Below are positions 8,884 to 17,993 of a stretch of 45,119 nucleotides of DNA, one piece after another. The notes under the pieces are model-generated. The model was given only the letters and a program-made list of their open reading frames with translations. It was not told the DNA's origin and made no database searches. Position numbers and translations under genes: made by a program. Positions within the stretch are counted from its first letter, which is position 1, and the number at the start of each line of letters is the position of its first letter. This DNA is from WGMI01 sp041739275. Lineage in GTDB: Bacteria; Bacteroidota; Bacteroidia; Flavobacteriales; Schleiferiaceae. The stretch is from assembly GCA_041739275.1 (NCBI GenBank), contig JBGSOF010000054.1, forward strand, positions 1 through 45,119, in the 5' to 3' direction.

Positions 8884-8926
8884 AAAGGTAGAGACTTTTT
8901 CATCATCATCTGAAGCACGACAAACC

Positions 8927-10447
8927 TTGCTAAACTTCGATCTGTTCAACAGCTTTCTGTCTTGGAGGATGAAAAAGCGCTTCCACCAGATCGACTTGTT
9001 CGTGCGCTACCCCATCGAGGTGCAACAAGAGGTTTTGATGAAGTTGATTCAAACCGCGGCACAGACAGAATATGGAAAGCGATACGACTTTGACTCGGTG
9101 CTCAGCTACGAGCGTTTTCGAGAGCGCGTGCCCGTAATCGATTACGAATTCATCCAAACCTATGTAGAGCGACTCCGAGCGGGCGAACAACAACTGCTTT
9201 GGCCCAGCGAAATCAAGTGGTTTGCCAAGAGTTCGGGCACCACCTCGAGCAAGAGCAAGTTTATTCCCGTAAGCCGTGAAGCCCTCGAAGACTGCCATTT
9301 CAAGGGCGGAAAAGACTTGGTGTCGCTCTATTGTCGAAACAATCCCGAAACGCGAATTTTTGCGGGCAAGAGCCTGAGGCTGGGCGGGAGCACGAAGATC
9401 AACAACGATCAAAAAGACTCGTATTACGGGGATCTCAGTGCTATTTTGATCGAGAACCTGCCGTTTTGGGCCAATATGATCAGCACCCCGAGCAACAAGA
9501 TCTCGTTGATGGACGAGTGGGAAAGCAAGATTGAAGCCATTGCCGAAGCCACGCTCAAAGAGGATGTTACAAGCCTGGCGGGGGTGCCGAGTTGGATGTT
9601 GGTCTTGGCTTCGAAAGTGCTCGAAATGCGCGGCGCAGATACCCTGCTCGACATCTGGCCAAACCTCGAGGCGTACTTCCACGGCGGGGTAGCCTTCGGC
9701 CCGTATCGAGATCAGTTTAGCCGGCTGATTCCAAAAGACGGCTTCAATTACTACCAAACCTACAACGCCTCTGAAGGGTTCTTCGGAATTCAAGACGAAA
9801 ACGGTTGCGACGAGCTGCTTTTAATGCTCGACTACGGCATTTTTTACGAGTTTGAAACCTTAGACGGACCTTCTTCGAAAGTGGTTCCGCTCGAAGAAGT
9901 AGAGCTCGACAGGCCTTATGCGCTCATTATCACCACAAACGCAGGGCTCTGGAGATATCGAATCGGAGACACCCTCACCTTTACCTCGATCGCTCCCTTC
10001 CGAATTCGTTTAACCGGGCGCACGAAGCACTACATCAATGTTTTTGGCGAAGAACTCGTGGTCGAAAACGCCGAAAAAGCCATTGAGCGAAGCTGTCGCG
10101 AGCTGGGCGGCGAGGTTTCAGATTTTACGGCGGGCCCGATTTACATGAAGCAAGGAGCTTCGGGCGGCCACGAATGGATTGTTGAGTTTGTCAAGGTGCC
10201 CGAGCGCCCTTCGGAATTCGCCGACCGACTCGACGCGCACCTCAAGACCCTGAACAGCGATTACGAGGCAAAGAGACACAAGGATATGGCCCTCAGCCCG
10301 CCTTTGGTTCACTTTGCGCCGCCCGGTACTTTTCACGAGTGGATGCGCGGCCGCGGCAAACTCGGGGGGCAAAACAAGGTGCCGAGGCTGGCAAACGATC
10401 GAGTTTATTTGGAGCAGATCTTGCCGATGATTCGAGATGGGTACTAA
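8927..10447 (+). CDS. GH3-family acyl-adenylate / amido-synthetase-like protein
   Basis: A 506-residue member of the GH3 (auxin-responsive promoter) family, ANL-type adenylating enzymes that in plants join amino acids to acyl acids. The bacterial function is unknown. The ATP-binding motif SSGTTSSKSKFIPVS is at 102-116, a YNASEGFFG motif follows in mid-protein and GLWRYRIGD further on. I prefer the TTG at 8927 because the LNSFLSWxMKKRxHQI region resembles what I recall of family N-termini; ATG 8969 would remove part of it. It overlaps the next gene by 11 nt. Confidence 0.88.
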   Translation: MLNFDLFNSFLSWRMKKRFHQIDLFVRYPIEVQQEVLMKLIQTAAQTEYGKRYDFDSVLSYERFRERVPVIDYEFIQTYVERLRAGEQQLLWPSEIKWFAKSSGTTSSKSKFIPVSREALEDCHFKGGKDLVSLYCRNNPETRIFAGKSLRLGGSTKINNDQKDSYYGDLSAILIENLPFWANMISTPSNKISLMDEWESKIEAIAEATLKEDVTSLAGVPSWMLVLASKVLEMRGADTLLDIWPNLEAYFHGGVAFGPYRDQFSRLIPKDGFNYYQTYNASEGFFGIQDENGCDELLLMLDYGIFYEFETLDGPSSKVVPLEEVELDRPYALIITTNAGLWRYRIGDTLTFTSIAPFRIRLTGRTKHYINVFGEELVVENAEKAIERSCRELGGEVSDFTAGPIYMKQGASGGHEWIVEFVKVPERPSEFADRLDAHLKTLNSDYEAKRHKDMALSPPLVHFAPPGTFHEWMRGRGKLGGQNKVPRLANDRVYLEQILPMIRDGY

Positions 10448-11237
10448 ACGACATTTTGGGCTCCTGGCCATCGGGCTCGCCATCTGGGGTTTTACACTCC
10501 CCGCGACACCGCCCGATTGGACGCTCGAGTTGAAGGGCGCAAGCGCAGTTGAAGCCGACATTCAGAACAACATCTACGTATTGCGCGGAGGCGAACTGAG
10601 CAAGTACGATGCCGAAGGCCGGCGAATCGCTCGGTTTAGCAAACCCGAATACGGAATTCCCGACCGCATCGATGTTTCAGATCCGCTGCGGGTGATGCTT
10701 CACTACAAGCTGTTTCAGCGCCTCGTTTGGCTGGACAATCGCCTCAACCCGCTCGGGCAAGAACTGGCCACCGATTTGCTCGGGTTTGCCGACATCGGCT
10801 GCGCTGCCCCCATCGACGAGTGGACACTCTGGCTTTACGATCAAACCCGAGACGAACTGATCAAATACGACCTCAATCGCAGAAACATCCGATTTCGCAG
10901 TCCGAGCATCACCCAATTGTTTGAACGAGAGAGCAAGGTGTTTGGCATCGCAGCGGGGGTTGACCGATTGATTCTGGCCACGGACGCGGGAAGGCTGGAG
11001 TTCGACCGCTTTGGAGCCGTAAAATCGATCGATGCGGCGAGCGGCCTCAAAAAAACGGTGCTTCAAGGGGGAGTTCTCTGGTTTGAAGAATCTTCGGTGC
11101 TCTATCAAAGCTCGGCCGCCGGGGCTGAAAAAAAACTCATTCTGAATATCCCCGATGGCTGCATCGACTGGGCCGTGGGTCCAAACAGACTCTATTTGCT
11201 CTTTCACGACCGCCTCGAAGCCCGAAGCTTGGATTGA
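10437..11237 (+). CDS. Exported beta-propeller-like protein of unknown function
   Basis: A 266-residue protein with a signal peptide (about 1-23) and no recognisable catalytic motif. The mature part has repeated short strands with aromatic and glycine positions (IYVLRGGELSKYDAEGRR, LWLYDQTRDELIKYDL, RLILATDAGRLEFDRFG, NRLYLLFHDRLEARSLD), the texture of an NHL or PQQ-type propeller. Its ATG lies inside the 3' end of the GH3 gene (11-nt overlap), so it is translationally linked to it. A bifurcated terminator follows. Confidence 0.7.
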   Translation: MGTKRHFGLLAIGLAIWGFTLPATPPDWTLELKGASAVEADIQNNIYVLRGGELSKYDAEGRRIARFSKPEYGIPDRIDVSDPLRVMLHYKLFQRLVWLDNRLNPLGQELATDLLGFADIGCAAPIDEWTLWLYDQTRDELIKYDLNRRNIRFRSPSITQLFERESKVFGIAAGVDRLILATDAGRLEFDRFGAVKSIDAASGLKKTVLQGGVLWFEESSVLYQSSAAGAEKKLILNIPDGCIDWAVGPNRLYLLFHDRLEARSLD

Positions 11238-11271
11238 TTCTTGGCGAGGGGCTTGATTTTGGGGATGTTGT

Positions 11272-11308
11272 AACTCCCATAAAGGCGAGCCTTCGGGATG
11301 GGGGTTTT
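11272..11308 (+). terminator. Branched intrinsic terminator-like structure
   Basis: AACTCCCAT (11272-11280) pairs with ATGGGGGTT (11298-11306), nine pairs with one G-U wobble. Inside the loop is a second stem, AAGGC-GA-GCCTT (11282-11293). Two further T follow and another T-run (TATTTTT) comes a few bases later. It lies between the propeller gene and the kinase gene. Confidence 0.6.
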
Positions 11309-11348
11309 CGTATTTTTCGGATCGTCCAATCTCCATAATCATTCATCC

Positions 11349-11963
11349 ATGCACATTGCGATCGCGGGCAACATTGGTTCGGGAAAGACCACGTTGACCG
11401 GTCTGCTTTCAAAACACTATCGCTGGGAGGCGCATTACGAAGAAGTCGAACAGAACCCTTATCTCGACGATTTCTACAACGAAATGCAGCGTTGGTCGTT
11501 CAATTTGCAGATTTACTTTTTGCAGAGCCGCTTTCGTCAAATCAACGAGATGCGGGCTTCGGGCAAGAGCTATATCCAAGACCGAACGATTTACGAGGAC
11601 GCCAACATCTTTGCGCCCAACCTCCACGCCATGGGCTTGATGACCGCAAGAGATTTCGACAACTATCGAGCTCTTTTTGGGTTGATGGAACCGCATGTGG
11701 CTTCGCCCGATTTGTTGATTTACCTCCGCGCCGGGGTTCCGACTTTGGTGCGTCAGATTCAGAAGAGAGGAAGATCGTATGAAACGGGGATCCGAATCGA
11801 CTATTTGCAGAGGCTCAACGAGCGCTACGAGGCCTGGATTTCGACCTACAACCGGGGAAAGCTGTTGATTATTGAGGTCGACGATTTGCGCTACGAAGAA
11901 AAGCCCGAAGACCTCGGCTCGGTCATCGAAAGGATTGACGCAGAGATCAACGGGCTGTTCTAA
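11349..11963 (+). CDS. Deoxynucleoside kinase
   Basis: Phosphorylates a deoxynucleoside in the salvage pathway. The 204-residue protein has the P-loop GNIGSGKT (7-14), the family motif QDRTIYED (77-84) that carries substrate-binding Arg and Glu, and the LID-type basic segment KRGRSYE (about 138-144). The ATG at 11349 is chosen because the P-loop strand begins immediately after it, as in relatives; the frame upstream runs through the terminator. Bases preferred as substrate (A, G, C or T) cannot be told. Confidence 0.92.
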   Translation: MHIAIAGNIGSGKTTLTGLLSKHYRWEAHYEEVEQNPYLDDFYNEMQRWSFNLQIYFLQSRFRQINEMRASGKSYIQDRTIYEDANIFAPNLHAMGLMTARDFDNYRALFGLMEPHVASPDLLIYLRAGVPTLVRQIQKRGRSYETGIRIDYLQRLNERYEAWISTYNRGKLLIIEVDDLRYEEKPEDLGSVIERIDAEINGLF

Positions 11964-11991
11964 ACAAGCAAATTCCCAGCGATTGCAGTGT

Positions 11992-12004
11992 GCCGGAGAC
12001 CGGC
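11992..12004. terminator. Weak hairpin between convergent genes
   Basis: GCCGG-AGA-CCGGC (11992-12004) is a perfect 5-bp stem followed by TTT, placed between the 3' ends of the kinase gene and hppA. The short T-run makes it a weak terminator candidate. Confidence 0.3.
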
Positions 12005-12005
12005 T

Positions 12006-14498
12006 TTACTGGAGGGGATAAATCTTGAGCTGTCCCAAGATTCGCTTGTCGGGAGATCGCGTAAACTGAAAGGCGGCTTTGTGCTGCCCATCGGGGAGTT
12101 CGACCGAGCACTCGACCATCCACTGGCTCGGCCCCATGTCGCGAACAATCGGATTGGCCAATTCGAGGGTCTTGACCCCCATTTCGGGATAGAGCTCTTG
12201 AGCGATGCGCTCGTCGGTTATGATCATAGAAAAGTCTACGATCTGCTTGTCTTGAATTCCGACGGCCATGCGATCTACATATGCATTTCGTATTTCCCGA
12301 ACCCGTCCGTTCAAACGATCGACCGCAAAAATGGCGATTTCGCATTGGTCGCCCGAAAATTCGTTGATCTGACCGCCCGACTGTTCAATTCTTTCCTTCA
12401 TTTCGGCAGCTTGACCGCCCTGATTGATGTGCGGGGCGATGATCAGAGCCACGATCGAGGTGAGTTTGATCAAGATGTTCATCGAAGGGCCCGAGGTGTC
12501 TTTGAATGGATCGCCAACCGTATCGCCCGTCACTGACGCTTTGTGCGGCTCCGACCCCTTGTATTCGATCTTGCCGTCGATCTCGACCCCGGCCTCGAAC
12601 GATTTCTTGGCATTGTCCCAAGCGCCGCCTGCATTGTTCTGGAAAATTCCCATCAACACCCCGCTCACGGTGATGCCTGCGAGTAAACCGCCGAGCGCCT
12701 CGGGTCCGAACAAGAAGCCCACGACCACGGGACTGAGCAACGCAATGGCTCCGGGGGCGATCATTTCGCGGATCGAGGCTTTGGTCGAAATTTCTACGCA
12801 GCGTTCGTACTCAGGGCGACCCGTGCGATCCATGATGCCGGGAATCTCTTTGAACTGCCTCCGGACTTCCTTCACCATATCCATAGCTGCGCGACCTACG
12901 GCGGCAATGGCCAGAGAAGAGAAAATAAACGGAATCATGGCTCCTACGAACAGCATCGCGAGGACCTTGGCCTTGTAAATATCAATGCCGTCGATCCCCG
13001 CCAGGCCCACGTAGGCCGCGAAGAGTGCGAGCGCCGTGAGTGCCGCTGAGGCAATGGCAAAACCTTTGCCGGTCGCGGCCGTGGTGTTTCCTACGGCGTC
13101 GAGATTGTCGGTGCGCTTGCGAACTTCCTTTGGCAAACCGCTCATTTCTGCAATCCCCCCTGCATTGTCTGCAATGGGTCCAAAGGCGTCAATGGCCAAT
13201 TGCATGGCCGTGGTGGCCATCATCCCGGCGGCAGCGATGGCTACCCCATACAACCCGGCTACTTCAAAAGAACCGTAAATGCCCGCAGCCAAGACCAAAA
13301 CCGGGAGAACAGTGCTCTCCATCCCCACGCTCAAGCCCCCGATAATGTTTGTGGCGTGTCCAGTGGCGCTTTGGCGCACAATACTCAAAACAGGGCGGCG
13401 GCCCATGCTGGTGTAGTATTCGGTGATGATCGACATCAAGGCGCCGACGACCAAACCGATGATGACGGCCAGAAAAACATCCATGTTGCTGAACTCAAAA
13501 TTGCCCCGAGAGAACGTCATGGTGTCGGGCAACATCCACATAATTAGGAAGTAAGAAGCAATGGCCGTGAAAATCATCGAACCCCAGTTGCCGAGGTTCA
13601 AGGCCTTGAGCACCGAAGACTCCTCGTTTTTGATTTTGACGAAAAAGCTGCCGAAAATGGAAAAGATCAAGCCCATGCCTGCGATAAACATCGGAAGCAA
13701 AATCGGTGCGATGCCATTGAATTGATCTTGAGAGATCACCTCGCGTCCGAGCACCATGGTGGCGAGAATCGTGGCGACATACGAACCGAACAAGTCGGCA
13801 CCCATGCCGGCGACGTCGCCTACGTTGTCTCCGACATTGTCTGCGATGGTCGCAGGGTTGCGGACGTCGTCTTCGGGGATTCCCGCTTCGACCTTACCGA
13901 CCAAATCGGCTCCTACGTCGGCAGCCTTGGTGTAAATACCCCCGCCGACTCGGGCAAAAAGCGCAATCGATTCAGCACCGAGCGAGAAGCCCGCCAGCAC
14001 CTCGAGGGCGGTTTCCATATCGTCGTACATGCCCGTAAAAACGATGAACAAGGTGCTCAAACCGAGCACGGCCAGACCGGCCACACCCAGCCCCATCACC
14101 GTGCCGCCCGTAAACGAAACTTCGAGTGCTTTGGGGAGCGAAGTGCGCGCAGCCTGCGTGGTTCGGACGTTGGCGCGCGTGGCGATGCTCATGCCCACCC
14201 AGCCCGCAAAAGCAGACAAAAAGGCCCCGATTAAAAACGAAACGGCGATGAGCCAGTCGGAGTGCTCGACCAAGGTTCCGGACCATCCGAGCAAGATCGA
14301 CGCCAGTGCCGCGAAAATTCCGAGCACCTTCCACTCGGCTCTCAAAAAGGCCAGAGCTCCATTTGAAATGTAGCCCGCCAATTCGGTCATGGTTTGGTCT
14401 CCCGCGTCTTGCTTGTTCACCCAAATGGCCTTGAAGACCATCACCACCAAACCGACCAACCCGAGAACGGGCACCAAAAAGATCGCATTCTCCATCAT
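12006..14498 (-). CDS. hppA: K+-dependent-type membrane pyrophosphatase with extra C-terminal domain
   Basis: An ion-pumping inner-membrane pyrophosphatase that couples PPi hydrolysis to H+ or Na+ export. The core (about 1-690) has the many membrane segments and Asp-rich catalytic loops: DVGADLVGKVEAGIPEDD (194-211), ADNVGDNVGDVAG (219-231) and GDTVGDPFKDTSGPS (658-672). The signature GNTTAATGKG (470-479) has Ala and Gly where K+-independent enzymes have Lys and Thr, so this is the K+-dependent type; the pumped ion is not settled by that. Residues 691-830 form a soluble-looking tail absent from the minimal enzyme. ATG 14498 or the adjacent ATG 14495 may be used. Confidence 0.95.
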   Translation of the reverse strand: MMENAIFLVPVLGLVGLVVMVFKAIWVNKQDAGDQTMTELAGYISNGALAFLRAEWKVLGIFAALASILLGWSGTLVEHSDWLIAVSFLIGAFLSAFAGWVGMSIATRANVRTTQAARTSLPKALEVSFTGGTVMGLGVAGLAVLGLSTLFIVFTGMYDDMETALEVLAGFSLGAESIALFARVGGGIYTKAADVGADLVGKVEAGIPEDDVRNPATIADNVGDNVGDVAGMGADLFGSYVATILATMVLGREVISQDQFNGIAPILLPMFIAGMGLIFSIFGSFFVKIKNEESSVLKALNLGNWGSMIFTAIASYFLIMWMLPDTMTFSRGNFEFSNMDVFLAVIIGLVVGALMSIITEYYTSMGRRPVLSIVRQSATGHATNIIGGLSVGMESTVLPVLVLAAGIYGSFEVAGLYGVAIAAAGMMATTAMQLAIDAFGPIADNAGGIAEMSGLPKEVRKRTDNLDAVGNTTAATGKGFAIASAALTALALFAAYVGLAGIDGIDIYKAKVLAMLFVGAMIPFIFSSLAIAAVGRAAMDMVKEVRRQFKEIPGIMDRTGRPEYERCVEISTKASIREMIAPGAIALLSPVVVGFLFGPEALGGLLAGITVSGVLMGIFQNNAGGAWDNAKKSFEAGVEIDGKIEYKGSEPHKASVTGDTVGDPFKDTSGPSMNILIKLTSIVALIIAPHINQGGQAAEMKERIEQSGGQINEFSGDQCEIAIFAVDRLNGRVREIRNAYVDRMAVGIQDKQIVDFSMIITDERIAQELYPEMGVKTLELANPIVRDMGPSQWMVECSVELPDGQHKAAFQFTRSPDKRILGQLKIYPLQ

Positions 14499-14530
14499 AA
14501 TTCTAGTCGTTTCTCTTAGGCAAAAACCTC

Positions 14531-14546
14531 CCTTTCAATTGAAGGG
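14531..14546. repeat. Palindrome in the hppA leader
   Basis: TTCAATTGAA is a perfect 10-bp palindrome extended on both sides to CCTTTCAATTGAAGGG with one G-T pair. It lies between the -7 box and the start of hppA, where it could be an operator or an RNA hairpin. Confidence 0.35.
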
Positions 14547-14548
14547 CG

Positions 14549-14556
14549 CAAATATA
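14549..14556 (-). promoter_or_regulatory. -7 element for hppA
   Basis: On the minus strand TATATTTG matches TAnnTTTG exactly, about 50 nt upstream of the hppA start. No good -33 TTTG was found at the usual distance. Confidence 0.5.
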
Positions 14557-14757
14557 GGGTCAGAGGGGACATAGAGACTTTGCTCTTTGCTGGATCGAAA
14601 AAGAAGCCGCTAAATGAAGCACTTCGCGACCTAACCCGAGAGCAGTTCGGTTCGGGCCCCTGTTCAATGCCGGGAACTCGCCGTCGAAAGAACAGTTCCA
14701 AGCATGGCGTTCCGCCTGAGTGTTACTGGATCTCACCGAAGGTTTATCCCTCGAAGC
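14557..14757. other. Intergenic stretch upstream of hppA
   Basis: About 200 nt between the hppA promoter box and the end of the next minus-strand gene. I see no gene, tRNA or strong hairpin in it. Confidence 0.5.
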
Positions 14758-15801
14758 TCATTGCCCAAAGAGGGTCTTTCCGCGAATTCCAAATCGATAA
14801 TTCACTGAGAGCAAAGCCCCTTCTCGATCGCCCAAGCCCTGGTATTCCGCTCTGAACTGCCAGTGAGGATCGAGCTGAAACTGAACGCCGACAAGCAAAT
14901 TCCATGGGTTGGGAATTACTTTTTGCATCTGATACCGTATCACACCGTCGTCGGCACCTTGCTGCGCGTTCTCCAGTTGTCCGCGCAAAGCTTCGTACGG
15001 CCCTTCGTACAAGGCTTGCTTTACCGGCGACAGCTCGTCGTACCACTGGTCTAATTCATCAATGTAACCGCCTACCCTCTGATCTAAGTCCGGGAAGACC
15101 TCATCCATGGAAATAGCCCCCTTGGTTTCGCTGTTTAAAGTGGTGCGCATTACACCGGTCCAAACCACCCAATTGCGATCGGGGTTTGTCTTTGACCTGA
15201 AAATAGGACCTGTTCTAAAGCCCGAAATGGCGACTTCGGCCGGATCGTCAAGCTTGTCTGTATAAATCCACTGATGGTTGAAATCGAGAGAAAACATCAC
15301 GTTGTGGTACGCTCCGGCAGCCAAAATTCCCATACCTACAAATCCACCCTCCGAAGTTGTTTGGCTTTGGATACCAAAGGGCTCTGAAATGTTCACGCGG
15401 ACGTCGGAGACTCCGTAGCCCCCTATTCCATAGACATTGAGAAAGGGGAGCAACCAAGCGTCGAGCCGGATGTTCGGCGAATTCGCAAAGGCCGAAACTT
15501 CTTCGAACTGCACGATGTCGTCGAGCGGAATGAGCTCCGAAGAACCGAAGCCCACCTTGAGCCCGGTGAGCTGCAGGTATTGAACACCGCTGAACCCATT
15601 GACCATGACCCCAAATGGCAGGGGCAAACCGATTCCTCGCTCGGCCACCGCGTCTCCCATAATGGGCAAGACAAAGGGATACGGATCGGAATCGCTCGGC
15701 CCCACCGTGGGAAGTGCCTGCCCATGTGCGATCGAAGAACTCGCCCAAAGCAAGGCTCCGAGAAAAGCGTGTTTCAAGAAAATTGAATTCATAGCGCTCA
15801 T
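14758..15801 (-). CDS. Exported outer-membrane barrel protein (DUF6588-like texture)
   Basis: A 347-residue protein with a signal peptide (about 1-29, ending AHGQ). A proline-rich stretch follows (LPTVGPSDSDPYPFVLPIMGD, in part), then many amphipathic strands (GVSDVRVNIS, NVMFSLDFNHQWIY, NLLVGVQFQLD, GALLSVNYRFGI). The P-rich LPTV/LPIMGD start resembles what I recall of DUF6588 outer-membrane proteins; I cannot confirm it. Start: ATG 15801 follows the upstream stop by 2 nt and ATG 15792 is the alternative. It is the second gene of a two-gene operon of exported proteins. Confidence 0.72.
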   Translation of the reverse strand: MSAMNSIFLKHAFLGALLWASSSIAHGQALPTVGPSDSDPYPFVLPIMGDAVAERGIGLPLPFGVMVNGFSGVQYLQLTGLKVGFGSSELIPLDDIVQFEEVSAFANSPNIRLDAWLLPFLNVYGIGGYGVSDVRVNISEPFGIQSQTTSEGGFVGMGILAAGAYHNVMFSLDFNHQWIYTDKLDDPAEVAISGFRTGPIFRSKTNPDRNWVVWTGVMRTTLNSETKGAISMDEVFPDLDQRVGGYIDELDQWYDELSPVKQALYEGPYEALRGQLENAQQGADDGVIRYQMQKVIPNPWNLLVGVQFQLDPHWQFRAEYQGLGDREGALLSVNYRFGIRGKTLFGQ

Positions 15802-15803
15802 TA

Positions 15804-16484
15804 TTATTGAACAAATGGAAGCGACAGGACGAATTGAAAGCGACTGAGCGAGTTGGGAACTTCCGCTTGATTGGACATGCCCGACAACCAAGTATACCTC
15901 AGCCCGATGTCCAAACCTTTCCCCTTCCTTGCTTCCACCAAACCGTAACTCAAATCGATGGCGGCTCCGTACCAAATGGGGTTGATGGCATCAGACAAAT
16001 CAGACTCGATGCGAACTTCGCTGCCGTCTTCCCAAACCGCGGTGCGGCGTTCGATGGCCGAAGTGCAGAAACTCAGTTGCGGGCCTGCCGAGACACTCCA
16101 CACAGGCGAAAACTTGTAGCGAATCATGAGCGGAACATCGATGGTGTTGATTCTCCATTGATTGTTTCGGTCGCTGAGTTTGGATTCGATGCTGTCGGGC
16201 AGAGTGCCCAGCTGAGGCATGCCGTCGGTGATCGAGTTGTTGAGCGGGGTAAACTCGGCGCGAAACGAGTACTTCTCGCTAAGCTTGAGGTGATTGCCCA
16301 GCCCAAAGTGCCAGCCTAATTTCGACTGACCGTCGGTCCACACGTCGTAGTTGGCACCTGCGTCAATGCTAAAATGAAAGGTCTCGGTGGCGGCCTTCTC
16401 GCCGAAAATCAAGACCAACAGGGCTGCCTGGGCCCGAACAACAGCCGAACTGAGCAGTAAAAAAAAGAGAAGCGCGTTTTTCAT
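15804..16484 (-). CDS. PorT-type outer-membrane barrel protein
   Basis: A 226-residue protein with a signal peptide (about 1-20, ending VRAQA). The mature part has the strand pattern of an eight-stranded barrel: FHFSIDAGANYDVW, GWHFGLGNHLKL, FRAEFTPL, TIDVPLMIRYKF, WSVSAGPQLSF, DIGLRYTWL. It ends in FVLSLPFVQ. This is the PorT / outer_membrane_beta_barrel texture common in Bacteroidota. The ATG at 16484 places the signal peptide correctly. It heads a two-gene operon and is divergent from the carbonic anhydrase gene. Confidence 0.75.
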   Translation of the reverse strand: MKNALLFFLLLSSAVVRAQAALLVLIFGEKAATETFHFSIDAGANYDVWTDGQSKLGWHFGLGNHLKLSEKYSFRAEFTPLNNSITDGMPQLGTLPDSIESKLSDRNNQWRINTIDVPLMIRYKFSPVWSVSAGPQLSFCTSAIERRTAVWEDGSEVRIESDLSDAINPIWYGAAIDLSYGLVEARKGKGLDIGLRYTWLSGMSNQAEVPNSLSRFQFVLSLPFVQ

Positions 16485-16551
16485 ATGATGCCGATGGTTT
16501 GATTGAGCACAATTGAGCGCGAACTTGCACAAAATTTAAGAATTAGCGCAC

Positions 16552-17190
16552 ATGTCCATACCCGATTACGAACAGCTTTTACTGAATAACAAAAACTGGG
16601 CAGCCCAGAGAGAAATCGACGATCCCGGTTTTTTCGAGCGCTTGTCGCAGCAGCAAAAACCGAAATATCTGTGGATTGGCTGCTCCGACAGCCGAGTGCC
16701 GGCCAACGAGGTAACCGGTACCGATCCAGGCGAAATATTTGTGCACCGCAATATTGCCAATTTGGTGGTGCACACCGACTTAAACATGCTTACGGTGCTC
16801 GAGTACGCCGTGCGCGTCTTAAAGGTAGAACACGTCATCGTCTGTGGTCATCACGGCTGCGGCGGTGTACAGGCTGCCTTGGGAAATCAGGATTATGGCT
16901 TGATCAACAAGTGGTTGAGAAATATCAAGGACGTCTATTACAACAACAAAGAGAAAATCGATCAATGCTCGTCTGATGAGGTCAAAGTCGACACGCTCGT
17001 CGAGTTGACGGTGGTTGAACAGGTTTGGAATTTAGCGAAGACGAGCATCATTCAAAATGCTTGGAAAGAGCGCAATGCACCCACGCTTCACGGTTGGGTG
17101 TACGACCTCAAAGACGGATTGGTAAACGATCTCTTTCGCCTCGACCCGGGTTGCAGCCTCGACCCCATTTACACCTACGCCTCGGAATGA
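16552..17190 (+). CDS. Beta-class carbonic anhydrase
   Basis: Interconverts CO2 and bicarbonate in the cytosol, supplying bicarbonate to carboxylases. The 212-residue protein has the beta-class zinc site: Cys44 with Asp46 and Arg48 in CSDSR, and His100 and Cys103 in GHHGCGG. Length and the N-terminal YEQLLLNNKNWA pattern match the E. coli Can type. It stands alone, divergent from the outer-membrane protein operon. Confidence 0.96.
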   Translation: MSIPDYEQLLLNNKNWAAQREIDDPGFFERLSQQQKPKYLWIGCSDSRVPANEVTGTDPGEIFVHRNIANLVVHTDLNMLTVLEYAVRVLKVEHVIVCGHHGCGGVQAALGNQDYGLINKWLRNIKDVYYNNKEKIDQCSSDEVKVDTLVELTVVEQVWNLAKTSIIQNAWKERNAPTLHGWVYDLKDGLVNDLFRLDPGCSLDPIYTYASE

Positions 17191-17216
17191 GTCATTGACG
17201 GGGTTTGTCGGCAGAA

Positions 17217-17993
17217 TTAGCCGTGGCTGTGCCCAAAGTGGGCGGCGGCAAAAGCGAGTAAAATAGCCGTGAGCTTGGCAAAGTTGAATCCGTGGCCCTT
17301 GCTGCTCTCAAACAAAATGACCGTCGAGATGTGGAGGAAAACTCCGAACGTAATCGCGGTTAGCTGAGGAGCTGCCGCGCTGAGCCAAGCCCAATGCGAG
17401 GCTGCGAAAATGCCCAGCGGAGCCATGGAAACAAAGAAGCCAAAGGTCAAAACGAGCGACAGAGGCTTGAGCTTGAGCTGCCGAAGCAGGGAGAAAAAGA
17501 CCAGACCCACGGGCAAATTGTGAACCGCTATGGCGCGGGTGAGCACCGCGGCACCCGGCGAATCGGGAGCGGCACCTATAGGCAAACTTTCGACAAAAGC
17601 GTGGAGCGAAAGCCCGAGCAGCATCATCCAAGGAATTCTTCCCGAACTCAAGGTCTCGATGTGTCTGTGCCCGTGCTCGACGCCTTGGCTCAATGCCTCG
17701 AAGAGCAATTGGAGCAAAAAGCCGAGCAAAATAAAGACCCCCGCATCGTGCGCCTCTCGATGAGCACTCTCAACACCCGAGATTTCGTGGGTGTCCGAAT
17801 AAATGGCGGGCAAGAGATCCATGACCCCGGTCGCGAGCAGATAAGCCCCGCTAAAGGCGAGAATCAAACGGGTGAGGTTTGGCCTGTCGTTGGGGAGCGC
17901 CAGCGCGAGCAAGGCTCCGGCCAAGGCAGAGAAAACGAGAATGAGGGCGTGCACGGCTGCAAAGAACGGATAGAACGAGATGCCGTTCGGCAT
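17217..17993 (-). CDS. ZIP-family divalent metal transporter
   Basis: A 258-residue inner-membrane protein with about eight membrane segments that would take up zinc or a similar metal. The two metal-site motifs of the family are present: LHAFVESLPIG (H and E) and AVHNLPVGL (HNxP). A histidine/acid-rich loop lies between helices 3 and 4 (HEISGVESAHREAHD and HGHRHIE) and the C-terminus is AHFGHSHG. The ATG at 17993 shares its A with the TGA of the TauE gene (TGATG), so translation is coupled; it is the last gene of a three-gene operon. Confidence 0.9.
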   Translation of the reverse strand: MPNGISFYPFFAAVHALILVFSALAGALLALALPNDRPNLTRLILAFSGAYLLATGVMDLLPAIYSDTHEISGVESAHREAHDAGVFILLGFLLQLLFEALSQGVEHGHRHIETLSSGRIPWMMLLGLSLHAFVESLPIGAAPDSPGAAVLTRAIAVHNLPVGLVFFSLLRQLKLKPLSLVLTFGFFVSMAPLGIFAASHWAWLSAAAPQLTAITFGVFLHISTVILFESSKGHGFNFAKLTAILLAFAAAHFGHSHG

